The notes beneath the pieces are model-generated. The model saw only the letters and a list, made by a program, of their open reading frames with translations. It had not been told where the DNA came from and searched no databases. Positions 7,580 to 16,055 of a stretch of DNA of 64,000 nt are shown here, in pieces. Position numbers and translations under genes: made by a program. The number at the start of each line of letters is the position of its first letter. The stretch's first letter is position 1. The stretch is from UBA6136 sp041178325 (GTDB lineage: Bacteria; Pseudomonadota; Gammaproteobacteria; Methylococcales; Methylococcaceae), in contig JBEGVN010000014.1 in NCBI GenBank assembly GCA_041178325.1, positions 1-64,000 on the forward strand, written 5' to 3'.

Positions 7580-8146
7580 ATGATGGGTCACAAGCTTTGG
7601 ATGGCGGCATTGCTGTCCCTTGCAATGGGTGTTTCAACCGGGGCTGGTGCAGCTGAAAGCTGCGCCCCCTTGTTGAATTACTCGGCCAAGACCCTTGATG
7701 GTCGAGGGACCGTTGATTTCTGTAAAAGCTACAAGAACCAGGTGATCCTCGTCGTCAACACCGCAAGTCAATGCGGATACACCGGTCAGCTCAAGGGGCT
7801 GGAGTCTCTCTACCAGGCGTATCGGGGCCAAGGCTTCATGGTGCTGGGGTTTCCTTCGAATGATTTTCGCCAGGAACACGACAGCGCAGCCGAAACAGAA
7901 CGGGTGGCGCGCAAGGACTATGGTGCGACCTTCCCCCTGTTTGAACGTTCAGCGGTTTCAGGCGAGGGTGCCTCGCCATTCTTTCAGGCACTGGCCAAAG
8001 AATCCGGGGTAACCCCGCAATGGAACTTTCAAAAATACCTGATAGGGCGTAATGGCAAGATCATCAAGGTATATCCCTCCAATGTGGGGCCTGATGATCC
8101 TTTGTTCCGGATCGCCATTGAGGCGGCGTTGGCTGAAAAACCTTGA
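7580..8146 (+). CDS. Glutathione peroxidase family protein, exported
   Basis: 188 aa with a signal peptide (cleavage near AGAA-E25), so probably periplasmic. The peroxidatic site is VNTASQCGYTGQL with Cys65 in place of selenocysteine; the PSNDF segment and the WNFQKYLI motif (catalytic Trp and Asn) follow in the family order. Such enzymes reduce hydroperoxides, bacterial Cys forms often with thioredoxin as donor. It is the last gene of the cargo run and is followed directly by a strong intrinsic terminator that also covers the traB stop codon. Start ATG ATG: either Met could be used. Confidence 0.9.
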   Translation: MMGHKLWMAALLSLAMGVSTGAGAAESCAPLLNYSAKTLDGRGTVDFCKSYKNQVILVVNTASQCGYTGQLKGLESLYQAYRGQGFMVLGFPSNDFRQEHDSAAETERVARKDYGATFPLFERSAVSGEGASPFFQALAKESGVTPQWNFQKYLIGRNGKIIKVYPSNVGPDDPLFRIAIEAALAEKP

Positions 8147-8156
8147 TATTCCAGAG

Positions 8157-8188
8157 CGTCACCCTCTTGCCGAGGGTGGCGTTCTTTT
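8157..8188 (+). terminator. Intrinsic terminator of the cargo run, overlapping the traB stop
   Basis: Ten-base stem CGTCACCCTC / GAGGGTGGCG (8157-8166 with 8172-8181, one G-U pair), five-base loop, then TTCTTTT. It begins 10 bases after the glutathione peroxidase stop. The 3' end of traB, on the other strand, is encoded inside the stem. Confidence 0.8.
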
Positions 8189-9466
8189 CCTCTCGGTAGT
8201 ACCCCCGATTCGAAGTTCGGTCCCATGCTGGACAACAAATTCGATACGCCGCGTCACATCAATTTCAACCACCGGGAAAAGGTTCTCGGCCATATCCATA
8301 TAGTAATTGGCGAGACGATCGAGAGCTGACCCCGTGCCCTTCAGAATGGCACCTTCGGCCGCTGCTTCACTGAAAGTGCTTTGAAAAGGGACACCGGAAG
8401 ACAGGCTTCCTTGCCCCCCATTCATCAGTACCGGCACTTGTACCCGACTGAACAGGCTTGAAAATCCCTTGGCGAAGCCCGCAGCGAGCGACTCGGCCAT
8501 CAGTTGCCCTTGCTTGTCGATGATGCGTCCCCGAAGTCCAAGCTTTCCATCCTCGCCCACCGCGTAGGCATCGAGTGGCACTTCAATGACGCCCCCATCA
8601 CTTCGGATGCAGGAGAAAACCTCCGCCCGGATATAGGCGCGTTCGGCGCTGAGATCGCCATATCCTGATGCAATCAGAAAACATTCGCGAAGGTCGGCGC
8701 GATAACGATTGGGCAGTATGGCCTCTTCTTTCACCCGAACCAGGACAGGGAAGGGTTCCTTGCGGGCATGCGTTCCTGTCGGGGCGTCGAGACCATTCAG
8801 AAGATAGCCAGCAATGAGGCTACCTGCCGGAATGTAGATCCCATCGGGGGATTTTGGGGTGGTCACCTTGGATTCAGGTGATGATTTCGTTTCTGGATTT
8901 CGAATGATCCGGATGGTTCCAGTTTGGGTCAAAGCATCAGAACTTCCCATGGTTTTTCCAAGGGGACCCCCTTTCAAGAGCGCATCAAGATCCGTGTGGG
9001 TCGGTGAAGCATTTTTTTTGGGGACTGGTAGTGGGGGAAAGAGATCCGGGGAATTACCCAGGGGCAACGCCTTTTCTTCCCTCTCGCTGGATTTTCGCAG
9101 TGTGGCCAGTTCCGTCTTGAGTGCTTCGATATCGTTTCTGACCGTCTCCTCGGAAGCGAAAATATTGGGTTCCTGTGGAGTCAGGCGTCGTTCTTCAAGG
9201 GTTTTCAGCCGGACGGACAGATCGCCCTGAAGCTTTCGCATTTCCCGAAGTTCGCTGGCCAGGCCATCGAGTCCGAGGGCCCTCGGGTCAGCGTCGGTCA
9301 GGAGGTTCTTGACAATGGTCTTTCGGGGTTCGAGTTTGCGAGGTTCCGGTACCCAGGCCGCTATCAGGGTGATGAAACCGACCGTCACGAGAAGGCTGCC
9401 GCCCAGTACCAGACGTCGCTGATGTTCGGGCGGCAGCCGATAAAAGGCCTCACGCAGCCGATTCAC
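8159..9466 (-). CDS. traB: TraB, conjugation channel scaffold (VirB10 family)
   Basis: 435 aa. One inner-membrane helix (residues about 19-38), a coiled-coil stretch (LASELREMRKLQGDLSVRL and EALKTELATLRKS, residues about 60-125), a proline-rich linker, and a C-terminal beta domain from about residue 205 (YIPAGSLIAGYLLNGLDAPT, then ADLRECFLIASGYGDLSAERAYIRAE). This is the TraB/VirB10 arrangement spanning inner membrane to outer-membrane core. Four-base overlap with traK upstream. Its stop codon lies inside the terminator of the opposing cargo run; traV, usually next, is 3 kb further on. Confidence 0.92.
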   Translation of the reverse strand: MNRLREAFYRLPPEHQRRLVLGGSLLVTVGFITLIAAWVPEPRKLEPRKTIVKNLLTDADPRALGLDGLASELREMRKLQGDLSVRLKTLEERRLTPQEPNIFASEETVRNDIEALKTELATLRKSSEREEKALPLGNSPDLFPPLPVPKKNASPTHTDLDALLKGGPLGKTMGSSDALTQTGTIRIIRNPETKSSPESKVTTPKSPDGIYIPAGSLIAGYLLNGLDAPTGTHARKEPFPVLVRVKEEAILPNRYRADLRECFLIASGYGDLSAERAYIRAEVFSCIRSDGGVIEVPLDAYAVGEDGKLGLRGRIIDKQGQLMAESLAAGFAKGFSSLFSRVQVPVLMNGGQGSLSSGVPFQSTFSEAAAEGAILKGTGSALDRLANYYMDMAENLFPVVEIDVTRRIEFVVQHGTELRIGGTTERKRTPPSARG

Positions 9467-10290
9467 GATTTTTTCGTGATGAGGGCAGGACGGGTCCGAC
9501 CTAAAGCGGGGCGATCCTCGTGGACCACAACAAAGATTTCAGCTTCATGCCCCGGTTCCAGAGGGCCTGAAGGGTAGGTGGCCACCGCCTGAAGCGGGGT
9601 TGATCCTATGCAGGTTTCCTCTTCCAGTGTCAGGGGCGCTTTTCCGCTGTTTTTAACGACACCCACACGAATCTGCATGTCACTTCCCTCAAACACTTGC
9701 CGCGTCGTAACCAGGAGGTGTTTTTGTCGGCAGCGGATGCTTTCGCCGGGACCAGGCACGCGAAAGTGATATCCCTCCGGGATTTGGCCCAGCGCCAGCG
9801 TTTTCAGAAGATGCCGGGTCAGATCGGTGGGGGCTTCTTCTTCCGAACGGTCATCTCGCTTGCCCCTCTGGAATATCGGTTCATGGGGCGGCAGATCAGC
9901 ACTCAGTTCCAGCGTCATTTCCTGGGGGGTCATCTCCTGAGGAACCAGATGGAGTGCAATGGCGGCGTCGGGGTCATCGACATTGGTGACATAGAGATTG
10001 ATCCTCGCAGGATCCACCGGGGCAATATAAAGGACATGTCCCTGAATCTCGGCCGTCGCAGGATTCAAGGTCCTGATTTCGGGGTGATCAAACGGGAGCA
10101 CGATGCGATTGATCTCCCGCAAGGCAATGGAGGCTGTGACCGTTTCCCCTGGACGAACCTCAATGGTCTGTCCCCTGTTGCGAGCCGTTTTTTTCAATGC
10201 AACGGGCATGGGGCCTGCATCCCCCGGATGCTCACTCGCCTGTAGCGAGAGACTCCAGAAGGCGATCAGGCAGAAAGTGGTCATTTTCAT
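9463..10290 (-). CDS. traK: TraK, secretin-like core protein of the conjugation channel
   Basis: 275 aa with signal peptide MKMTTFCLIAFWSLSLQA. Mature domain opens with QTIEVRPGETVTASIALREINRIVLPF, the conserved TraK beginning, and contains a second beta domain near residues 170-270 (YHFRVPGPGESIRCRQKHL; EFVVVHE-type end). TraK interacts with TraV and TraB to form the outer-membrane ring. Overlaps both traE and traB by four bases. Two Cys (SIRCRQKH and EETCIGS) may form a disulfide. Confidence 0.9.
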   Translation of the reverse strand: MKMTTFCLIAFWSLSLQASEHPGDAGPMPVALKKTARNRGQTIEVRPGETVTASIALREINRIVLPFDHPEIRTLNPATAEIQGHVLYIAPVDPARINLYVTNVDDPDAAIALHLVPQEMTPQEMTLELSADLPPHEPIFQRGKRDDRSEEEAPTDLTRHLLKTLALGQIPEGYHFRVPGPGESIRCRQKHLLVTTRQVFEGSDMQIRVGVVKNSGKAPLTLEEETCIGSTPLQAVATYPSGPLEPGHEAEIFVVVHEDRPALGRTRPALITKKS

Positions 10291-10904
10291 GGGGGATTCC
10301 TCGAGGGGTTGGATTCGATCTCTTGGCTGCGATGGGGGTCCTTGATTTGGGGTTCGCCCGAATAGACTGCGATGTCTTCGATCACCGGCCGGTATTGGCG
10401 GAATCCGATACGAAATTCATAGGTTCTGGGGTGAGATTCCGGAGCACTTCCGGGTCCCTGGCTCGTCTGTTCCCCGCTGACATAGACGCGGTCGAGACGG
10501 GCGTCGTAGAGCACTTCACGGGATCTGAATTTCACGCTGACCCGATCCATGCGCAGGGCCCCGACCTCGGTCGCCATGAGCGCCATCACTTCATGGTAGA
10601 TCCCGGCATCCAGCAAGGGACCAAGGCTTCGTTCAATGAAGGCGGCGTTTGCGGGTGTAACGTTTCCGAGAAGTTCGGCAAGATAAAGGCCCCAGGATTC
10701 CTTGAGGGTTCCAGAACCCTGATTGCGGGCAACTTCAACTTCCCCGGAAAGCGTTGGCGGGACCAGGATGATAGGCACCGACTGGAAGAGGAGGGCCATG
10801 GCGGTGAGGCCATTGGTCAGGGCAAGCCCAAGGATCGCGGTTTGTTGCCATCGGTTCATGATCTGGTGATCCCTGAGGAAGGCAAGATAGTCAGTGATCC
10901 TCAT
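10287..10904 (-). CDS. traE: TraE, inner-membrane conjugation protein (VirB5/TrbJ-like position)
   Basis: 205 aa. ATG 10904 is preferred because it overlaps the traL stop as ATGA; longer in-frame starts lie inside traL. One N-terminal membrane helix (residues about 18-40), then the TraE domain with SVPIILVPPTLSGEVEVARNQGS, YLAELLGNVTPANA and a beta-rich C-terminal half (YVSGEQ...YEFRIGFRQYRPVIEDI). TraE is an inner-membrane part of the F-type assembly, structurally related to VirB8. A Pro/Ser-rich tail ends the protein. Confidence 0.9.
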   Translation of the reverse strand: MRITDYLAFLRDHQIMNRWQQTAILGLALTNGLTAMALLFQSVPIILVPPTLSGEVEVARNQGSGTLKESWGLYLAELLGNVTPANAAFIERSLGPLLDAGIYHEVMALMATEVGALRMDRVSVKFRSREVLYDARLDRVYVSGEQTSQGPGSAPESHPRTYEFRIGFRQYRPVIEDIAVYSGEPQIKDPHRSQEIESNPSRNPP

Positions 10905-11182
10905 GGGTAGTAGGTCAGGATCCAGGGATTGGGGAAGGACCTCCCGGCTCCGGGGAACAGGCCGTACCAATAGAGCGCATCGAGAACGATGCCATCAGGC
11001 CGCTGATCCCGAAATCTCCGGTAAACGCGGACGCTCAGCCAGGACAGCACAAGGGCTGGCAGGAGTTGCCCAAGCAGCATGCCAAGGGCCACGACCAGAA
11101 AAAAAGGAACAAATTCATCCGCACGCCAGAGCAGAAGCGTGACGGGCTCATCAATATCGCGGGGGATGGGGACAGGCTGCAT
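10901..11182 (-). CDS. traL: TraL, pilus assembly membrane protein (VirB3-like)
   Basis: 93 aa. Begins with the TraL hallmark IPRDIDEPVTLLLWRADEFVPFF, followed by two adjacent TM helices (residues about 28-58) and a short cytoplasmic tail ending WILTYYP. TraL corresponds to VirB3 and is needed for pilus biogenesis. It is the first recognised gene of the L-E-K-B block and overlaps traE by four bases. A GGAG site is seven bases upstream of the ATG. Confidence 0.9.
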   Translation of the reverse strand: MQPVPIPRDIDEPVTLLLWRADEFVPFFLVVALGMLLGQLLPALVLSWLSVRVYRRFRDQRPDGIVLDALYWYGLFPGAGRSFPNPWILTYYP

Positions 11183-11277
11183 GATGTTTCTCCAGTGATC
11201 TGGAGACAGTCTGTCAGGGGAGCGAAGGTCAAAAGCCTCGCAAGATGAAGGATCAGGGCAACATGGGGTGGGTGTGA

Positions 11278-11307
11278 GACCCTGGCCCCGGCCGATCGGC
11301 CAGGGTC
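11278..11307. repeat. Perfect 10-base inverted repeat upstream of traL
   Basis: GACCCTGGCC (11278-11287) and GGCCAGGGTC (11298-11307) are exact reverse complements around a ten-base spacer that is itself partly palindromic. It lies between the 45-codon ORF and traL. There is no T tract on either side, so it is more likely an operator, processing site or attenuating hairpin than a standard terminator. Confidence 0.5.
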
Positions 11308-11334
11308 AGGGTGTCGTGTGTGGAAAAAAAGCCC

Positions 11335-11472
11335 TCATCCACGGACCCCATAGGGCTTTTGACCCCGATCACGCAGATCGGCGATCGCGCCTTCCTCCTC
11401 TTCGCGAGCTTCAGGGATATCGACCGTCGCCATGGCGGCCAGCAAAATTGCACCTAAAAAGACCAGTTCCAT
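11335..11472 (-). CDS. 45-codon single-TM protein upstream of traL
   Basis: MELVFLGAILLAAMATVDIP is a hydrophobic helix with a start on ATG 11472; then EAREEEEGAIADLRDRG, an acidic then mixed-charge tail, and YGVRG. A GGAG ribosome site sits six bases before the ATG. The layout (short Nout or Ncyt helix plus charged tail) is that of a small membrane protein. It is transcribed in the same direction as traL, 152 bases upstream of it, and follows a 126-base AT-rich gap that probably holds the block promoter. No family recognised. The competing frame at 11253-11453 has no ribosome site and an unnatural composition. Confidence 0.55.
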   Translation of the reverse strand: MELVFLGAILLAAMATVDIPEAREEEEGAIADLRDRGQKPYGVRG

Positions 11473-11598
11473 CAGAATCTCCAGTAGTGGTTACATTGAC
11501 TATGACGCGAAATCTATACAAAAGATCCAAATCTCACCATTGCGATTTCTTATGTAAACAATAAGCGCTTCATTGAAATCAGAAAGAGTTCGTTAGGG
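11473..11598 (-). promoter_or_regulatory. AT-rich intergenic gap, probable promoter of the traL block
   Basis: 126 bases between the DUF4400 gene and the 45-codon ORF, much more AT-rich than the surroundings. On the minus strand it carries several -10-like hexamers (TATAGA near 11515-11521). It is the only non-coding space in front of traL-E-K-B, so the promoter for that block should lie here. Exact boxes cannot be fixed by eye. Confidence 0.4.
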
Positions 11599-12138
11599 TC
11601 AGGTTTGTTTCATGGATGCGGTATAACGCCAGGCTGAGCTTCCAAGTGCCATGATGAGGCTCGCCGTCAGGCTCAGGGGATGGACCGGAACGGGCAGCAC
11701 GAGGAGATAAAGGGTCCCCCAGAGCACCCCTTTGAAAATCTTCTGAAGCCGTCGGTAAGAAAGGGGGCTGGTGTAGGTATAACGGGTGGCCTGGATGGCG
11801 CGAATTCGGTGTGCCTCGTAAAAAAAGCCCAGGCCGATGAGAATGAGAAGGGGGGCGAAGCAGGCTTCTGCGCCGATCCTCATCATGACCATTCGAAGCC
11901 CCATCACCAATCCTTCGCCAAAGGATCCGGGATACTGGGCCATGGTGTCCTTGAGTAGCCCCCTGAGCGTTTCATCAACGGCTATTCCCAGGGCATAGGC
12001 GCGCTGATCCAGTATCGTGATCAGCCACAAGGATTCGCATCGGATGACCTCGACGCGCCATTGTTGATCCACCCCCCAGGCCAGGAATAGTCCCAGTGCC
12101 ACCATCAGAAGGAGGCTGACTTTTTGCGCCTCACCCAT
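11599..12138 (-). CDS. DUF4400 membrane protein of integrative conjugative elements
   Basis: 179 aa, with TM helices at about residues 6-23, 90-108, and two close to the C-terminus (VLWGTLYLLVLPVPVH; LTASLIMALGS). The WYEAHR-like turn after the central helix (GLGFFYEAHRIRAIQATRYTYTSPLSYR) is typical of DUF4400. Genes of this family follow traD in SXT/R391 and related elements, as here with a 4-base gap. Its role in transfer is not established. Confidence 0.75.
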   Translation of the reverse strand: MGEAQKVSLLLMVALGLFLAWGVDQQWRVEVIRCESLWLITILDQRAYALGIAVDETLRGLLKDTMAQYPGSFGEGLVMGLRMVMMRIGAEACFAPLLILIGLGFFYEAHRIRAIQATRYTYTSPLSYRRLQKIFKGVLWGTLYLLVLPVPVHPLSLTASLIMALGSSAWRYTASMKQT

Positions 12139-12142
12139 GCAT

Positions 12143-13927
12143 TCAGGCTTTCAGAAGCGGGATGCGACCCTTGATGATGCGTCCTCCTGCAAGTCTCCCC
12201 AGATAATGAAGATCGGGAAGTTGCCCCAGAAGAGCAGAAGGAAATAGCTCGGCATCTTCCTCGATCAGACGCTCCCCGAGATTTCCCGTGAAATGCAAAG
12301 GGTCGTTACCCAAGGTGGTATTTCCAAGCGATCGCAACAGGGATCGTCGCCGAAAAAGGGGAAGGTTCCGGGTCACGTACCTTTGGGTTTCGGCATCCAT
12401 GACCCTCAGGGCAATGAGATTGTTGACGTTCCCCAATACCTGGAGGGCTCGGGACTCAGAACCCAGCCGGGCGCTAAAATCCGCCAGGGTTTGTGTCGCG
12501 AGGGTCATGCGCATCCCGGCACCCCGGCCCTTGTTCAAGAGCTGGATGCACGGTTCGTTGATGACCTCGGCGGCTTCGTCGATGAAGACATGCACCGCTT
12601 CATGGTGGGTTCCTGCGTTGTAGCGCTCACCGGCGACCGCAGTGAGATCAGACAGCAGGAGGGATCCGATCATGGCAGCGGCGGGTCCATCCGAGAGGGC
12701 GTCAAGACCGAGGTAGGCGACCTGTTTCTTTTCGATGATCCGCCCGAAATCGGTGATGGGCCGAGGGTCGTCCCGATCATTGGGATCGGGTGAAAGCAGC
12801 TTTTCAAGGGGTCCTGTAGTGAGAAGATTCATTACCGGGAGGAGCGATGCCACCATTTTTCCAAAATGATTGCGATCATGCTCGAAAAGCGAAAGCACGC
12901 CTTCGAGTGCCAGCGCGGGGTGACGGGGGGCGATCTGGTCCCGATAGAACTGCGCCAGCGCGGTGATACTTGCTGTTGGTGTTCGGCCACGGGAAGGCGA
13001 TGGTACCCGAGTCCTCCAGCCGCTCCCGAGAACGGTTTTCAAGTGTTGCTCGAGCACCTCGAGGACCAGCGTTTCCGGCCCCCCCTCCAGGATGCGGCGA
13101 ACCTCGGTCAGACGCGGTCGCTGATTCAAGAACAGCAGGCCCTGGATGATCTGGTCCAGTGCTCTTTGCCCAAAGGCCTTGAAAGGGTCCGAAGGGTTTG
13201 TGGCCGGAATGGCTCCGGCTATCCGACTTGAAAGTTCGGAGGGGCGGTTGAAGTTACGGAGAGGATCCAGACGCACACTCTGGTTGGGAAACGCGGGGTG
13301 AAAGATCACCAGATCCTTTTCCCGACCCTGGGTGACCAGCATGCGCCGCGCACATTCGCGAAGATCGTGATCCCCCTTGGGATCGATAATAATGACAGCG
13401 TCTCTTCGGGCCACGGCCTGGGCAATCAGGAGGTCAAAGGTGCGTGTTTTGCCGGCGCCGGTAGTCCCGACGATCAGCGTATGGCCCTCGGTTTCACTCA
13501 GGGGTTGAAAAAGCGCTTCGTGCCGGAAGGACAGTTGATGGAGCCAGGCCGAGCCTTGATCTCGCTTGGGTCCTCCGGTTGCGGAGAGTTCATGGGCCCA
13601 TTGGGCATGCTGAGGCTGCCAGGTAAAGCCATCGCCGAGATAACGCGCATCGGGATGGGTCTTGCCCAGGAGCGATAATTCGGAGAGGCGCAAGGTACGA
13701 AGGGACTTACGGTTGAGGTGCCATTGAAGCCGCATTTCTCCGATGCTGCCCGGGATGCGCCTCAGCGCCAAAAGGCCCATCACAAGGATCCAGGCCTTGA
13801 GCACCCATCCCTTGAGCGAGAACAGCTCGATATAGAGGATTCCGATGAGTCCGATTCCGAACCAGACGCCAAGGGCCAGGCTCTCGTGGGGTGCGATTGA
13901 TAGCGGGACATGTTTTGGGCCTTTCAC
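12143..13927 (-). CDS. traD: TraD, conjugative coupling protein
   Basis: 594 aa. Two N-terminal TM helices (residues about 15-58), then the motor domain: Walker A IVGTTGAGKTRTF near residue 156, IIIDPKGDHDL, Walker B VHVFIDEAAEVI near residue 449, and the LATQTLADFSARLG sensor strand. TraD (VirD4 family) is the ATPase that hands the relaxase-DNA complex to the channel. The gene overlaps traI by four bases and precedes DUF4400, the same order as in SXT-type elements. Motifs are all intact. Confidence 0.95.
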   Translation of the reverse strand: MKGPKHVPLSIAPHESLALGVWFGIGLIGILYIELFSLKGWVLKAWILVMGLLALRRIPGSIGEMRLQWHLNRKSLRTLRLSELSLLGKTHPDARYLGDGFTWQPQHAQWAHELSATGGPKRDQGSAWLHQLSFRHEALFQPLSETEGHTLIVGTTGAGKTRTFDLLIAQAVARRDAVIIIDPKGDHDLRECARRMLVTQGREKDLVIFHPAFPNQSVRLDPLRNFNRPSELSSRIAGAIPATNPSDPFKAFGQRALDQIIQGLLFLNQRPRLTEVRRILEGGPETLVLEVLEQHLKTVLGSGWRTRVPSPSRGRTPTASITALAQFYRDQIAPRHPALALEGVLSLFEHDRNHFGKMVASLLPVMNLLTTGPLEKLLSPDPNDRDDPRPITDFGRIIEKKQVAYLGLDALSDGPAAAMIGSLLLSDLTAVAGERYNAGTHHEAVHVFIDEAAEVINEPCIQLLNKGRGAGMRMTLATQTLADFSARLGSESRALQVLGNVNNLIALRVMDAETQRYVTRNLPLFRRRSLLRSLGNTTLGNDPLHFTGNLGERLIEEDAELFPSALLGQLPDLHYLGRLAGGRIIKGRIPLLKA

Positions 13928-15516
13928 GCGCTCACTTCAAGCTTGCGCCGACTTTTCCGTTTCGGAACTTTCATCGCCTTTTGAAGTTCCTGGGAAACCA
14001 TTCGGGTGAGAAGAAGCCCGCGGCGGCCCTCGATGACCCTGACCTTTCGGACATGGCCTGCACCGCCAGGCTCAAGCCAGTCCTGGGCATCAAGGGCTTC
14101 GATCAGTGCCAGGGGATCCATGCCGAGCGCCTTTGCGGTATCAGGATGGGGAATGAAAAGGTGATGATCGCGCACTTGCCACTCGTATCGATCCGAGGCG
14201 TTTTGAAGATCCTGTTTCAACGAGGAAGGGGATACGGTCTCACCGAGGGGGATGTCGCTTTCGGCTGGGGTAGCAGCGATCGGTAACCCAAGGATGGCGC
14301 TCTTCTCCGAGGGATTCTCCGCGATGGGATTTTCGCCCCTCACGTCAGTCATGCCCTGAGTATCGGGCAACGGTTGGATCCTTATTTTTTGCGACTCGGG
14401 GAGAATTCCGTCAAAGAGCAGGCGGGGAGTTCGAAGTTGCAGCATCCTCAGGGGAGCAGCAAGCCCCTCGGGATGAATGGTCCTGAGGGGGGAAGGGATC
14501 TCGTCCTCACTCTCTCCCGGGGCGAGGAGTCCTCGATCCCTCATGAAGCCCATCAGTAGTTCAGCATCGAGGGGAATCCCGCAGAAACGATCCTGATCAA
14601 TGGCAGACTCAATATCGATCACGGCCCGAGGCCAGACAAGATAGAGTCCCTCATCGAGGATCCAGAGAGGGCTTCCGGGGCGGTTTGGAATCCAGATTCC
14701 GTCATGAACCAGGTGCCGCATGGCGTGAATCAGAATACGCTCGGGGGATGGACCGCCAAAATCAGTCTGTCGCCTTGGATCTCTGAGTGATCGCACCGTG
14801 CTTTCCTGATCGGCCCGCATTACCAGCTGGGAAGCGGGCTCGTCTTCGCCACCTTCCAGAGTCAAGGCCCTCAGCAGGGAGGACTCAAGTTCAGGCCCGA
14901 CTTCACGCAGTCGATCAAAGAGTTCAGGTTCAACGACACTGCGGAGTATCAGCAGACTGAATCCCCGGTGACGCGCTCCCCGTCCTCTCAGCCATTGGAG
15001 GTGATAATGGGTCAGCTCGAGGGACAAGGCCCAGTCCATCAGGGAACTTCGGTAGGGATTCCAGGCGTGTTTTCCCGAGGCATCCAGAATCAGCAGATCA
15101 GCCACCGGTTTGCCAAGATCATGCAAAAGACCCGAAAGGGCCACCGCCAAAACAAATGTGCGTTCCTGACGACGTCGTTCCCATCCTGCGAGCGAGAGGT
15201 CACCAAGGCGCCCACGGGCGGATTCTGCAGCCCAAAGGGCGACTTCAAGACTGTGTTCCAGGAGGCCGCCGCGGTAGCTGTGGTGATGAGTTTCTGATGC
15301 GGGGAGCTGATGGACCCAGCGTGCAAACTGAGTCAGGGTCCGAACCAGTGCCTGATGAAGCAGAGGAGTTTCAGGGGCGATGCAATCGATCAGTCGGTCC
15401 AGGGTTTTATGATGGGAATCAAGCAGGACTTCGACCGGCGTCAGTTCAATGATCTCGCCACACAGGCGAGGGGGTGGATATCGCTTTTCGATGTGATCCG
15501 GTGTCATTCCTATCAC
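13924..15516 (-). CDS. traI: TraI relaxase, MobH (TraI_2) family
   Basis: 530 aa. The N-terminal TraI_2 domain carries the HD-hydrolase-like metal site of MobH relaxases: THHHSYRGGLLEHSLEVA near residue 77 and SGLLHDLGKPV near residue 133. The C-terminal TraI_2_C domain (from about residue 430) has YEWQVRDHHLFIPHPD and ends in a basic stretch VPKRKSRRKLEVSA. MobH relaxases nick oriT and start transfer; those of SXT-type elements are longer (about 700 aa), so this is a compact version. A variable linker (residues about 370-430) separates the domains. Overlaps four bases with genes on both sides. Confidence 0.92.
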   Translation of the reverse strand: MIGMTPDHIEKRYPPPRLCGEIIELTPVEVLLDSHHKTLDRLIDCIAPETPLLHQALVRTLTQFARWVHQLPASETHHHSYRGGLLEHSLEVALWAAESARGRLGDLSLAGWERRRQERTFVLAVALSGLLHDLGKPVADLLILDASGKHAWNPYRSSLMDWALSLELTHYHLQWLRGRGARHRGFSLLILRSVVEPELFDRLREVGPELESSLLRALTLEGGEDEPASQLVMRADQESTVRSLRDPRRQTDFGGPSPERILIHAMRHLVHDGIWIPNRPGSPLWILDEGLYLVWPRAVIDIESAIDQDRFCGIPLDAELLMGFMRDRGLLAPGESEDEIPSPLRTIHPEGLAAPLRMLQLRTPRLLFDGILPESQKIRIQPLPDTQGMTDVRGENPIAENPSEKSAILGLPIAATPAESDIPLGETVSPSSLKQDLQNASDRYEWQVRDHHLFIPHPDTAKALGMDPLALIEALDAQDWLEPGGAGHVRKVRVIEGRRGLLLTRMVSQELQKAMKVPKRKSRRKLEVSA

Positions 15517-16055
15517 ATAGTCGCCTTCGTGCCACCGGCCTGCGTGTCACGGGCCAGATATTGCGTCATCAGCTGTGATCCCGTGTGGCTCTGTCCTTTC
15601 TCGACCTTCATGAATTCACCGAGTGCATCGCGAATGCGGATCAGCCGTGTCTGCCGCATCCGGATCCGGGTCAGTTCCATTTCGATCTCGTTGACAAAGT
15701 CTGTCAGCCAGACCGGTTGTCTTCGCATCAAGGCCTTCAGTGAATAAGTGTCCTGATTGCGACCCTTGGTGATATGTGCCCGCGCCACAGGCCTTTTGCT
15801 TCGTCCAAGGGTACCCATGAGATACCACTCCAGACTGAACGCGAGGTTCTCTCGAAGACGCATTCTCAGACCCAGTGTGGCGCGTGGCTGGTAGGGTCGA
15901 CTGTTTTCCAGTTCCCTTAGGCCTTGCCAGTAGCGATTGACGATGTCGTGGCCATCATCGGCAAGGTCATGAAAGTGGTCGGTCATCCAGGCTAACAAGG
16001 GGTCGATGGTTTTCGCACTTGTCGGGTCTGACCACTCGGATCTTGGGGTATGCAT
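15513..16055 (-). CDS. Unknown gene heading the traI-traD block
   Basis: 180 aa; ATG 16055 has GGAG six bases upstream and is preferred over an in-frame start 17 codons earlier. All-helical, no signal or TM, rich in Arg and Trp (SLEWYLMGTLGRSKRPVARAH; TRIRMRQTRLIRIRDALGEFM). It overlaps traI by four bases, so it is translationally coupled with the relaxase. By position it could be an oriT-binding accessory protein of MobI type, which MobH relaxases need, but I see no motif that proves this. An alternative is an unrelated conserved ICE protein. Confidence 0.7.
   Translation of the reverse strand: MHTPRSEWSDPTSAKTIDPLLAWMTDHFHDLADDGHDIVNRYWQGLRELENSRPYQPRATLGLRMRLRENLAFSLEWYLMGTLGRSKRPVARAHITKGRNQDTYSLKALMRRQPVWLTDFVNEIEMELTRIRMRQTRLIRIRDALGEFMKVEKGQSHTGSQLMTQYLARDTQAGGTKATM

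Noticed and set aside
10197..10910. 237-codon plus-strand frame
   Set aside because: Antisense to traK/traE, which have strong family motifs and coupled starts.
11253..11453. 66-codon minus-strand frame upstream of traL
   Set aside because: No ribosome site and unnatural composition; the frame at 11335-11472, offset from it, has a GGAG site and a membrane-helix product.
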